DNA of 64,000 nt from Mycobacterium paraffinicum (lineage in GTDB: Bacteria; Actinomycetota; Actinomycetes; Mycobacteriales; Mycobacteriaceae), in assembly GCF_001907675.1 (NCBI RefSeq), contig NZ_MPNT01000005.1, forward strand, positions 186,001 through 250,000, given 5' to 3'. Below, piece after piece: positions 8,118 through 15,362 of this stretch. Each line of letters opens with the position of its first letter. Within the stretch, counting starts at the first letter, position 1. The position numbers and the translations under genes were made by a program. Below the pieces are notes generated by a model. That model did no database searches, had not been told where the DNA came from, and worked only from the letters and a program-made list of their open reading frames with translations.

Positions 8118-8810
8118 TCATCCGAGCCGCCGGGTGCGCCACCGCGACAGATCCGCATCGAGCATCGCAGGATCCCGTTCGGTGAAGACCTCTTTGGTGA
8201 TCTCGAGCTGCCGGATGCGATCGAGGTGAAAGCCGCGGATGCCTTCGCGCAGCCGACACCATCCCACGAACACCCACGCATCACCCCCGCGGAGCAGACC
8301 CATCGCCTCCACCTCACGGGTGGTGCGGGTCGCGCCGTCCTCAGAGACGTAATCCAACCGTACGACGCGGCGGGCGGCGATCGCCTCGGGAATCAGCGAC
8401 ATCGCCGCCTCCGACGGCGGCTGCGAGTCGATGACGAACATGGACGCCAACGCCTCATCGACTGGCGCGAGGTGATCCTCGCGACTGGTCGCGAGGACCT
8501 TCGCCCGCGCCCGGCGCGCCGCCGCACCGTACGGCGAGGTCTCCAATAAACCAAGCCCAGCGAGCACCGCCAGTGACTCCGGCACCGTGAGATTCAGCGG
8601 CGGCAAGGAGTGTTCCCGCAGAATTGAGTATCCGCCCGCCACCCCGTGGTCGGCATAGATCGGCACCCCCGCAAGCTGAAGCGACTGGATGTCTCGCTCG
8701 ACCGTGCGCTTCGACACCCCGAACTCTTCCGAAAGTCGAGCGGCCGACAACGGCCGGCGTGATCCCCGCAGGAGATCGACCAGCGCGTACAACCTCTCAG
8801 CTCGCCTCAT
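8118..8810 (-). CDS. YafY/DeoR-type HTH regulator with WYL domain
   Basis: A 230-residue regulator. Residues 1-60 form a DeoR/HTH_11 helix-turn-helix (RAERLYALVDLLRGS, then LSEEFGVSKRTVERDIQSL). The C-terminal half is a WYL sensor domain with LDYVSEDG and RGFHLDRIRQLEI. WYL domains bind small ligands or nucleic acid and switch the regulator. It starts 22 bases after the stop of the NTF2-like gene upstream and is probably cotranscribed with it; regulators of this type often control such SnoaL-like neighbours. The 3' end of a closely related gene survives as a remnant at 20685-20795. Confidence 0.85.
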   Translation of the reverse strand: MRRAERLYALVDLLRGSRRPLSAARLSEEFGVSKRTVERDIQSLQLAGVPIYADHGVAGGYSILREHSLPPLNLTVPESLAVLAGLGLLETSPYGAAARRARAKVLATSREDHLAPVDEALASMFVIDSQPPSEAAMSLIPEAIAARRVVRLDYVSEDGATRTTREVEAMGLLRGGDAWVFVGWCRLREGIRGFHLDRIRQLEITKEVFTERDPAMLDADLSRWRTRRLG

Positions 8811-8831
8811 AGGTGCAAGTCTCCCCCGGTC

Positions 8832-9236
8832 TCAGGTGAGATGCGTGCGCGTCCCGCCCACCGACCAGACCTCGCGGATCAGCCCATCCTCGGTGAAGTC
8901 GAAGACATCGATCCCGCCCGCAGCCACCTCCCGGTCCCGCACGTTCCATAACATCCGCCCGTGCGCACCGTCCACGGCCCGTGCCACCTCGGTGAACACC
9001 ACATCCGGATGCAGCTCGCGATACGAATCCAGGAATCGAGCGAAACTTTCCGCGCCCAGCACGTCGTCGCCCGGGTTCGAGCCATCCGTGTCGGAGTTCA
9101 AGAAATGAATGACGAAGTCCTCGCTGCAGATTCGACGCGCAATCTGGGGGTCCGTATTCCACATGGTCAGCCACACGGCGAGCGTGGCATCCGCAGCAAC
9201 CGAGTTTGTATCCACCGTGTTCGTGTTCGTGTTCAT
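8832..9236 (-). CDS. NTF2-like/SnoaL-fold protein
   Basis: A 134-residue cone-shaped alpha+beta barrel protein of the NTF2 superfamily: WLTMWNTDPQIARRICSEDFVIHF, then the SYRELHPDVVFTEV strand and a C-terminal IDVFDFTEDGLIREVW. Family members serve as isomerases, hydrolases, cyclases or ligand carriers. The start ATG at 9236 begins the MNTNTNT segment; the frame is open further upstream without family similarity. First gene of a two-gene unit with the WYL regulator. Confidence 0.75.
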   Translation of the reverse strand: MNTNTNTVDTNSVAADATLAVWLTMWNTDPQIARRICSEDFVIHFLNSDTDGSNPGDDVLGAESFARFLDSYRELHPDVVFTEVARAVDGAHGRMLWNVRDREVAAGGIDVFDFTEDGLIREVWSVGGTRTHLT

Positions 9237-9392
9237 GCCACCAGCATCAGATACTGCCGCGACAACGGTATGTCGGTGTTTGTGCGCCAACTCAAGTGTC
9301 GACACGACACAAGGAGAGTTCGCCGCACCACGCACCACGGGGGTCAGCGGGCTTTTGCACACGCCGGCGTGCCGCGATCGGCCGCGTCGAAG

Positions 9393-9429
9393 AATATGCA
9401 GAGATCGAATATGCAGCGTTACCAGTAAA
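9393..9429 (+). repeat. Dispersed 15-base-spaced box repeat, copy B
   Basis: ATGCAG boxes at 9396-9401 and 9411-9416, 15 bases apart with GATCGA between, followed by GTTACCAGTAA. Nearly identical to copy A. Lies in the divergent spacer between the NTF2-like gene and the gene at 9494. Confidence 0.55.
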
Positions 9430-9493
9430 GTGCGCTAAACCTCGCCCCCAAGTGCGGCGACCGCAGGGGTCGTGACTGGTTTCTCTGCCCGCG

Positions 9494-9835
9494 GTGTCGG
9501 CGTCGAGTGCGACGATGGTGTGCATGGTCGTGTCAGTGCCGTTTCCCCTCGAGTCTGGGCTCAGCGAGTGCGCTCGGTACCCCTCGGTACTGGGGTGTGA
9601 CGGCCTCGACTCGGGGTTGGCGTTGTTCGTGCTCGGAATTCCGGGGGTGGTGGTGTGGCTGCTCCTGGCCGGATCCGCCACCGCGATGATCGCCAAACGG
9701 CATCCGACGCGGTCAGCGGTGTGGTTGGCGGTCGTGTGGTGCCTACCGATCCTCGGTGCATTGTGCTGGTTTGTCTACCGGGTGGGAATCCGTGCCTCCC
9801 GGCGCACCACTGCGGGCCAACGACATCACAGCTAA
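9494..9835 (+). CDS. Small membrane protein with PLDc_N-like segment
   Basis: Up to 113 residues with two hydrophobic helices (about 40-62 and 73-94). The second half, LLAGSATAMIAKRHPTRSAVWLAVVWCLPILGALCWFVYR, resembles the PLDc_N two-helix domain found at the start of cardiolipin synthase-like proteins and in small stand-alone membrane proteins. The N-terminal 35 residues are weakly supported and the true start may be one of the internal GTG or ATG codons near 9515-9530. No catalytic domain follows, so function is unknown. Confidence 0.5.
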   Translation: MSASSATMVCMVVSVPFPLESGLSECARYPSVLGCDGLDSGLALFVLGIPGVVVWLLLAGSATAMIAKRHPTRSAVWLAVVWCLPILGALCWFVYRVGIRASRRTTAGQRHHS

Positions 9836-9852
9836 CCCGTCCTCACCGCTTA

Positions 9853-10104
9853 GTTGTGACATTTCTACAGAACGGTTATTGGCAGACACTCGAAGACGGC
9901 GGACTACTTGTCACCGGGGTCGACGATGATGACGAACCCCGCGTCTTCGAGCTTCCCGAGCATCCGTTCTACATCGCGACCCTGTTCGTGCCGCAGGGCC
10001 GCTCGACCATCGAGAACCCACACCCGCTTGTGACAGCGCTGCTTTCCGCAGGCGCGGATCGTCATACGGCCGAAAAGGGCACGTCAGCAACCCACCGGGC
10101 ATGA
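9853..10104 (+). pseudogene. 3' remnant of a CTP-synthase-like glutamine amidotransferase
   Basis: About 80 codons in one frame read YWQTLEDGGLLVTG, then VFELPEHPFYIATLF and PHPLVTALLSAG. This is the C-terminal end of class I amidotransferases related to CTP synthase, including the catalytic His-Pro pair region (EHPF). The nucleophile-Cys half and any CTP-synthase domain are missing upstream, where the membrane protein gene sits instead. There is no plausible start or ribosome-binding site. I read it as the tail of a lost gene. Confidence 0.6.
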
Positions 10105-10203
10105 CGCAGTGAGCATTTGGCTGCCGCGTTCCCTCTGTCGGGGCGGCTACGCGACCCCTCGAGTATCCGACGCGCCTGTATCCGGAGACTCACTCGGGCG
10201 GGA

Positions 10204-10242
10204 GGAATACGGCGGAATCAAATACGGCGGGTTACCCGTAAA
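10204..10242 (+). repeat. Dispersed 15-base-spaced box repeat, copy C
   Basis: AATACGGCGG at 10206-10215 and again at 10221-10230 (15-base period), followed by GTTACCCGTAA. Just downstream lies a 13-base palindrome TCCGTA-T-TACGGA (10247-10259), about 140 bases before the CPBP gene. No gene is visible between 10105 and 10398. Confidence 0.55.
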
Positions 10243-10398
10243 CTACTCCGTATTACGGATACTATTGTGGCGCAACATATTTCAAGTCAGCCACCCGCTC
10301 GTTTTCCTTGCCTAGAGAAAGGCCGAGGTAACGCTTCCCGCCGTTCTCAGTGGCCGCGCAGGGGTGATGAATAACGTTGCCGGTCACACTTTGTCAAG

Positions 10399-11268
10399 AT
10401 GAGGGGCGTGATCCACGGAAGATTGGCGACCATCCTGACTGCCGCCGTTGTGGTATTCATTGGCGTGAGTCTGGTGCGGTCGCTTCAAAGCGTGGTTCGG
10501 CACGAACGTCTCCGCCAGGATTATCGCCGAACAGTTATGGCGATCCGCTGGTGGATGATCCCGGCGGCCGTTGGCCAGCTCACCGTGGTGATTGCTGTCT
10601 ACGTCGCGCTCGTGAACGCGTTTCCGCTGCTTGGTTGGGGTTGGTGGCGGATGCTGGGCAATAGCGGCAACGTTACGCTCGCACAGACGGGGCAGAGCGG
10701 GTTTATCTGGAAAATGGTGGGGCTTGTGGTGCCGATTCTGGCGGCCGCTGTGGTTCCGTGGTTAGCCCATGCCGAAGAGTTGGCGTTTCGCGATCGGGCC
10801 GAACGGCAAGGTCTTCGCCGAAAAGTCACGAGGCAAGTCGCCTTTGGGATGACCCATTTTTGGGCGGGAATTCCGATCGCGGCTTGCTTGGCGCTGACCA
10901 TTAGCGGACTGTATTTCCTGATGGTGTACTTGCGTGCCATTGCGGCACTTGGCCCAGAACTGGAGACGGCGCAAGAAGTACCCCAGTATGAACGTCTGCC
11001 CTACCCTGCGCTGCCCGCCAATAGGGATGAGGACCCCGAAGCGTGGGCGAAAGTGCTAGGAGAACGCGAACGCGTGCGTATCGAGAATGAGCGGCGACGC
11101 GACGAATGGGCCGACAACCTTGGAGATCAGATATCAGCCAGCCGTGACCGCGTTGATCAGGTGAGACGACTTGCGATCGCCAAGTCTGCCGCCGCGCACG
11201 CGGTCAGCAATTGGGTGCTGATCATCCTGCTGGTCTTGTTCCTCTCGCGGCGAGCGCTAGGGAGCTAA
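10399..11268 (+). CDS. CPBP (CAAX/ABI) family intramembrane metalloprotease
   Basis: A 289-residue polytopic protein with hydrophobic segments near 10-28, 52-76, 104-123, 148-178 and 268-285. The three CPBP signatures are present: E126-E-L-A-F-R131 (EExxxR), F149-G-M-T-H153 (FxxxH) and H267-A-V-S-N271 (HxxxN). These form the metal site and base of glutamate-type intramembrane proteases such as Rce1. The long charged loop at about 180-260, between motifs 2 and 3, is unusual. Codon use is less GC-biased at third positions than in most neighbours. Some members process prenylated or bacteriocin-like peptides or act in immunity; no peptide gene is recognisable next to it. Confidence 0.7.
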   Translation: MRGVIHGRLATILTAAVVVFIGVSLVRSLQSVVRHERLRQDYRRTVMAIRWWMIPAAVGQLTVVIAVYVALVNAFPLLGWGWWRMLGNSGNVTLAQTGQSGFIWKMVGLVVPILAAAVVPWLAHAEELAFRDRAERQGLRRKVTRQVAFGMTHFWAGIPIAACLALTISGLYFLMVYLRAIAALGPELETAQEVPQYERLPYPALPANRDEDPEAWAKVLGERERVRIENERRRDEWADNLGDQISASRDRVDQVRRLAIAKSAAAHAVSNWVLIILLVLFLSRRALGS

Positions 11269-11671
11269 CGAGCGCTCCCCCTGGGCGGCGATGGATGGCT
11301 ACATGTCCGATCCACGGCGCGCACTGGCCACCGAACGCGACGCCGCGATCGCCCGCATCAAGATCGTGCCGGTCCAACGCAACCGATAGAGCATGCCGCC
11401 GCAGACTCCTCGATGGAGTCAGCGAAGTGATCGGGATCCGACAGGCCGTATGACCGGAACCCAGGAGTTGGTCTATAGCCAAGGCACCGTGGACATTAGG
11501 AACGAAGAACGCGAAGTCACCGCTGCGTGCTACCGGTGAGGAGGTGGGCACGAGAATGCAGAATTTCGGTCGTGCGTGGCTGTGGCATAAAAGCCCCGGT
11601 CGATCGCCGCCGTTCCAGCACAGTGTGGGCGATGTAACGATCGAGTGTTCAGCCGAGTTAACGTGGTGAAC
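11269..11671 (+). other. Gene-poor spacer
   Basis: About 400 bases without a supportable gene. A 32-codon open frame (11291-11389, MDGYMSDPRRALATERD and on) has a coding-like look but no ribosome-binding site and no family I recognise; it could be the tail of a lost gene. Confidence 0.4.
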
Positions 11672-12055
11672 ATGCGCCGTAAGCTGGCACTCCCCTTGGC
11701 AGGTCTGCTGTTGGTCGCGGGATGCTCGGAACCAGATGTCTCGGCGCATGATTCCGACAACGGTGGGCATGTCACGATCCACACGGGCGACATTTTCGAC
11801 ATCGTGTTGGCGGACGACTACCAAACGTCGCACTGCCAGTGGCGCGAAGAGGGTGCGTCCGATGGTGCGATCCTTGAATATCTCGGGTCGCGGTATCAGT
11901 GGGATACCACAGCGCCGGGCGCCGCTGGTAGCCATACGAGCAGGTACCGGGCTGTCGGTGCGGGCACCGTGCGTGTGAGGCTTGTGCAGGAAGACAATGC
12001 GAATCATGTCGCGCGGCGTTACGTGCTGGATGTGACTGTGCGTACTTGGATTTGA
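11672..12055 (+). CDS. Lipoprotein with chagasin-like (inhibitor I42) domain
   Basis: 127 residues. The signal peptide MRRKLALPLAGLLLVAGC ends in a good lipobox (LVAG-C18), so it should be lipidated and exported. The mature part has the order of an I42 cysteine-protease inhibitor: VTIHTGDIFDIVLADDYQT (first strand and the loop that usually carries NPTTG), then W, a Y-W-D segment, and a C-terminal GAGTVRVRLV / RYVLDVTV pair. The canonical NPTTGY loop is replaced by DDYQTSHCQW, so inhibitory activity is uncertain. GTG 11663 is an alternative start. Its 3' end overlaps the MmpL remnant by ten bases. Confidence 0.55.
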   Translation: MRRKLALPLAGLLLVAGCSEPDVSAHDSDNGGHVTIHTGDIFDIVLADDYQTSHCQWREEGASDGAILEYLGSRYQWDTTAPGAAGSHTSRYRAVGAGTVRVRLVQEDNANHVARRYVLDVTVRTWI

Positions 12056-12732
12056 CAATCCAGGCGGGCATTCGAACCGTCACCACCATCAAAGAATCTG
12101 TGACCGACGCCGTCAAAGGAACACCGCTCGACAACGCCAAGCTGTACATCGGCGGCGCAGCCGCGATGGACAAGGACCTCCAAGACGGCGCGAAATGTGA
12201 CCTCGTCTTCGCCGGAATAGCCTCGCTGTGCCTGATCTTCATCATCATGCTTCTAGTCACCCGCGCGGTGGTGGCTGCACTTGGCATTGTGGGCACCGTC
12301 GCGCTATCCCTCGGGGCTTCGCTCGGAATCTCAATCCTCATCTGGCAGAACCTGGTTGGTCTACCGCTGAACTGATTCGTCATGCCCATGTCAGCGATCA
12401 TCCTGCTGGCGGTGGGATCGGACTACAACCTACTGTTGATCGCGCGCTTCAAAGAGGAACTGCGCGGCGGCCTCAAGACTGGACTGACCCGCGCCATGGG
12501 CGGAAGCGGAAAGGTCGTCACCAACGCCGGCCTCGCATTCGCCCTCACCATGTGCGCCATGATCGCCGGCGACCTAAGAGTGGTCGGCCCGTTCGGCACC
12601 ACCATCGGACTCGGCCTACTCTTCGACACGCTGATAGTCAGATCATTCCTCATGCCCTCAGTCGCCGCGCTCCTCGGCCGATGGTTCTGGTGGCCCACAC
12701 TGGTGCGCACCGGACTGAACAAGATCAGGTAG
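12046..12732 (+). pseudogene. MmpL (RND) transporter, C-terminal remnant with in-frame TGA
   Basis: One frame covers the last quarter of an MmpL protein: TIKESVTDAVKGTPLDNAKLYIGG, the RND helices (GIASLCLIFIIMLLVTRAVV), then [47 protein letters not shown] and [13 protein letters not shown] at 12373-12375 stands where family members have the Trp of LHW; the same frame continues afterwards with full conservation, so this is a single nonsense change. The N-terminal 700 or so residues, including the periplasmic domain and first helices, are absent. MmpL proteins export cell-wall lipids; this copy cannot work. Confidence 0.85.
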
Positions 12733-12739
12733 CGCCAAA

Positions 12740-13474
12740 TTAAGACGTAGTCGTTCGCCGATGACGGCGGGCCCTGTGGCTCAGTTGCCGATCCAGCCAG
12801 CGTTGCACATCGGCGGCGGGCATTGGGCCTCCGTGTCCGATGTGCAAGGTATGCGGACCCATGTGCAACGCCGCCTGCAGGCTGTCGAGGGCCTGACCCG
12901 GGTCATCGTGGAATGGCGGATTGGACGGGCGGTACTGCAGCAGACCGAGGAAGCCGCCCGTGAGCATGTCACCGGCGATCAAGTCGCCCTCATTAAGCAG
13001 GATTGACACCGAGCCTGGGGTATGCCCAGGAGTGTGAACGATGCAGGCGTCGAGTCCGTGGTCGTCTAGACGGTAATCGCCCTTCAGTACGAAATCGGGG
13101 TGCAAAGGTCGAGTCACTTCGTTCGGCGGCGGCGTCCGGGTAAACACGCGTCCGAACAGTCCGATCGGTTGGCGCTGAGAACGGTCGGAGTGTCCGGCGC
13201 GGTATGCCGCCAGATCGCCTTCGTGAGCCGCCACGGGAGCGCCAGTTCGCGCTTGGAGTTCAGCAGCAGCGCCAAAGTGGTCGACGTGCCCGTGAGTGAT
13301 GACGATCATTTCGAGATCAGTTGGGTCGACGCCGGCAGCGATGACGCCGTTCCAAATGCGGTCGGCACTATTGGGCATTCCGCAGTCGACCAGAATCGGG
13401 CGCCGCCCAATCAGAAGGTAGGTGTTCACGAGGTGGTCGCCGAGGACCGGGATCTTGACAATCTTGCTGTTCAC
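12740..13474 (-). CDS. MBL-fold metallo-hydrolase
   Basis: A 244-residue metallo-beta-lactamase-fold protein. The metal motif is THGHVDHFG (HxHxDH); the other ligands follow in VHTPGHTPGS, DLIAGD and HIGHGGP. This is the glyoxalase II-like/hydrolase branch; the substrate is unknown. The GTG start at 13474 has AAGGA upstream, and the frame beyond it shows no homology. Divergent from the HxlR regulator, with two matching palindromes in the 98-base spacer, so it is very likely that regulator's target. Its 3' end lies 8 bases from the MmpL remnant. Confidence 0.85.
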   Translation of the reverse strand: MNSKIVKIPVLGDHLVNTYLLIGRRPILVDCGMPNSADRIWNGVIAAGVDPTDLEMIVITHGHVDHFGAAAELQARTGAPVAAHEGDLAAYRAGHSDRSQRQPIGLFGRVFTRTPPPNEVTRPLHPDFVLKGDYRLDDHGLDACIVHTPGHTPGSVSILLNEGDLIAGDMLTGGFLGLLQYRPSNPPFHDDPGQALDSLQAALHMGPHTLHIGHGGPMPAADVQRWLDRQLSHRARRHRRTTTS

Positions 13475-13501
13475 GCGAGTTCCTTGCTCCCTTGTCCTAA
13501 T

Positions 13502-13556
13502 TACTTCCAAAGTGGAAGTAGCGCTGAGCGTAGCCCACTTGCTTCCATAATGGAAG
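13502..13556. promoter_or_regulatory. Twin operators for the HxlR regulator
   Basis: Two inverted repeats with the same design: TACTTCC-AAAGT-GGAAGTA (13502-13520, perfect 7-base arms) and CTTCC-ATAAT-GGAAG (13542-13556). Their centres are 38 bases apart. They fill the divergent spacer between the MBL gene and the HxlR gene, and probably bind HxlR dimers controlling both. Confidence 0.7.
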
Positions 13557-13572
13557 TTGCTATCGTGGAGCA

Positions 13573-13965
13573 ATGCGGAATTCCCTTGCTGCCGACAACT
13601 GCCCCGCAGCGCGCGCGTTGGACGTCGTCGGCGAACGGTGGTCCCTGCTCATCGTGCGCGAGGCGCTCGGCGGCGCTCGCCGCTTCGACGACTTCCGCGG
13701 CCGTCTACCAATCAGCGACAACACGCTGAGCCGCCGCTTGGCCGAACTCGTCGACCGGGAGATCCTGGAACGCCGGCCATACCAAACCGAACCGGCTCGC
13801 TTTGAGTATGTCCTGACGGACCGAGGGATGGCGTTGGTGGATGTACTCGCAAGCTTGGCGGCGTGGGGCGACCGGTGGACGGACCCCGATCCCGCCGGGC
13901 CGACACCGCCTCCGAGCCCGGCCTGGCTGCCTGCCGCCAGTTGCTGCTCGACGCCTGATAGCTGA
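13573..13965 (+). CDS. HxlR family transcriptional regulator
   Basis: 130 residues of HxlR winged helix: NCPAARALDVVGERWSLLI with the conserved Cys near the N-terminus, REALGGARRFDDF, the recognition helix ISDNTLSRRLAELV, and the wing LERRPYQ. HxlR proteins often sense aldehydes, quinones or disulfide stress through this Cys. ATG 13573 lies just after the second operator, which suggests tight autoregulation. Confidence 0.88.
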   Translation: MRNSLAADNCPAARALDVVGERWSLLIVREALGGARRFDDFRGRLPISDNTLSRRLAELVDREILERRPYQTEPARFEYVLTDRGMALVDVLASLAAWGDRWTDPDPAGPTPPPSPAWLPAASCCSTPDS

Positions 13966-13986
13966 TTCACCGGTAGTCGTAGCGCC

Positions 13987-14023
13987 GTGTAGCAGTCTGC
14001 TACACTTGTTGCAGACTGCTACA
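13987..14023. promoter_or_regulatory. Tandem operator of the ParD-like/zeta module
   Basis: A perfect 19-base palindrome GTGTAGCAG-T-CTGCTACAC (13987-14005) and a second copy TGTTGCAG-A-CTGCTACA (14007-14023, one mismatch). Centres are 19 bases apart, about two helical turns, and the second copy ends 11 bases before the antitoxin start. Typical of cooperative autoregulation by a toxin-antitoxin complex. Confidence 0.75.
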
Positions 14024-14034
14024 GGAGGGTCGTC

Positions 14035-14421
14035 ATGAGGGACACCGCTGATCGGGTGACGCGTGTCGCCGCGGACCTCATGGACAGCGCCGCGGTCGAA
14101 GGATCCCGTCAGAGCCGCTCGGCGAAGCAGCAGCTCGACCACTGGGCCCGTGTAGGCCGCGCGGTGTCCAGCCAGCACAGCGCCGCCCGCCGCAGAGTCG
14201 AAGCCGCGCTGGCCGGCGAGATGCCGTTGCGTGATCTGTCGGCCGTGGAGGGCGTGGTGTTCAACGCCGAGATCGCCGCCGCCGTCGAAGAAAGCCTCGC
14301 CAACACCCACTACGGCAAGACGCTGGCGGCGCGCGGTATCACCACCGTCGCACTCGACGACAACGGTGACATCGTGCAGTACCGCCCGGACGGCAGCACG
14401 GCGCTCCTGAAACAGAGTTGA
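14035..14421 (+). CDS. ParD-like antitoxin of a zeta-type toxin-antitoxin pair
   Basis: 128 residues. The N-terminal part (TADRVTRVAADLMDSAAVEGSRQSRSAKQQLDHWARVGRAV) resembles the ParD-like antitoxin family with a predicted DNA-binding ribbon-helix-helix-like region. The C-terminal part, ending GDIVQYRPDGSTALLK, is likely to contact the toxin. ATG 14035 has GGAGGG at 14024-14029. The zeta-like gene starts 37 bases later. The operators at 13987-14023 suggest it represses its own promoter. Confidence 0.75.
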   Translation: MRDTADRVTRVAADLMDSAAVEGSRQSRSAKQQLDHWARVGRAVSSQHSAARRRVEAALAGEMPLRDLSAVEGVVFNAEIAAAVEESLANTHYGKTLAARGITTVALDDNGDIVQYRPDGSTALLKQS

Positions 14422-14458
14422 CCGGCTCCCCCACGACGTTCGGTCACCCGTTGTTGCC

Positions 14459-15049
14459 ATGAACCGCCTAGATCTGGTTGTCGGATCTAACGGCGCCGGG
14501 AAGTCGACCTTCATCGAACTGACCCTGGCCCCGCTGCTGCCCGGCAGCGCCGTGGTCAACGCTGACGAGATCGCCAAACACCGCTGGCCCGAGGCGCCCG
14601 CCAAACATTCCTACGAGGCCGCGCGCATCGCCGCTCAGACCCGCGCGCAGCTCATTGAGCTCGGAGAGTCTTTCATCGCTGAAACGGTGTTCTCCCATCC
14701 CTCCAAGCTGGAGCTCATCGACACCGCCCAAGCTGCCGGCTACACGGTGATCCTGCATGCCGTGCTCATCCCCGAGGACCTCGCCGTGCAGCGCGTGCGC
14801 CACCGCGTCGCCGCCGGTGGACACGACGTCCCTGAAGACAAGATTCGGGAACGCTACCGACGCCTTTGGGGCCTGGTGGCCGCCGCCGCGCTGCGTGCCG
14901 ACGCCGCCACGTTCTACGACAACAGCGCCGCACGCGGTCCGCGTATCGTCGCTCAACTCAGCGGAGGATTCATGGTCGGCTCCCCCACCTGGCCGACATG
15001 GACCCCGACCGCGCTCACCGCGCATTGGCCCGCCGACGCTAACGACTGA
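14459..15049 (+). CDS. Zeta-type toxin / P-loop kinase
   Basis: A 196-residue P-loop protein: Walker A GSNGAGKST at residues 9-17, NADEIAKHRWPE as the substrate-side Asp region, the ETVFSHPSKLELI segment, and RYRRLWGL in place of the lid arginines. Zeta toxins phosphorylate UDP-N-acetylglucosamine and block wall synthesis; many chromosomal relatives with ParD-like partners are annotated as zeta or AAA-family toxins without proof of substrate. Cotranscribed with the upstream antitoxin-like gene. Confidence 0.8.
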   Translation: MNRLDLVVGSNGAGKSTFIELTLAPLLPGSAVVNADEIAKHRWPEAPAKHSYEAARIAAQTRAQLIELGESFIAETVFSHPSKLELIDTAQAAGYTVILHAVLIPEDLAVQRVRHRVAAGGHDVPEDKIRERYRRLWGLVAAAALRADAATFYDNSAARGPRIVAQLSGGFMVGSPTWPTWTPTALTAHWPADAND

Positions 15050-15362
15050 CCGGACGGCACACCAGATGCGCTGTGGGGCAAGCATTTGACTGCGCCACCC
15101 CAATTCGCGGCGTCAGCCACCGGAGGCCGCCACCTGTGACCGCAGCGCTGCTGATCGATCCTCGCGACGGTTCGGTGTTGTCTTGTCAGGAACCGTGCCG
15201 AAGCGATAAGCAAGCCAGTGAGCGTTGCACCCGGTGAGCCGTCATCGCCATCGCTGCACGGCCGCTCGTTGCCTAGCCGCCGTCGAGCTGTGCTAGCCCG
15301 ACGAGTTGCTCGACGATCACGCGCTCGCCGGGATGATCGGCCGTCCGAGGAAGAGACAGGCG
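15050..15362 (+). other. Gene-free spacer
   Basis: 313 bases between the toxin stop and the 3' end of the XRE regulator. Short open frames in all directions, none with homology or a ribosome-binding site. Nothing else seen. Confidence 0.5.

Noticed and set aside
12373..12375. TGA in the MmpL remnant as selenocysteine or programmed readthrough
   Set aside because: No downstream stem-loop of SECIS type was seen and the N-terminal three quarters of the gene are missing, so simple decay explains it.
13705..14604. Long minus-strand open frame across HxlR and antitoxin genes
   Set aside because: Spans two well-supported genes and their operators; translation shows no family.
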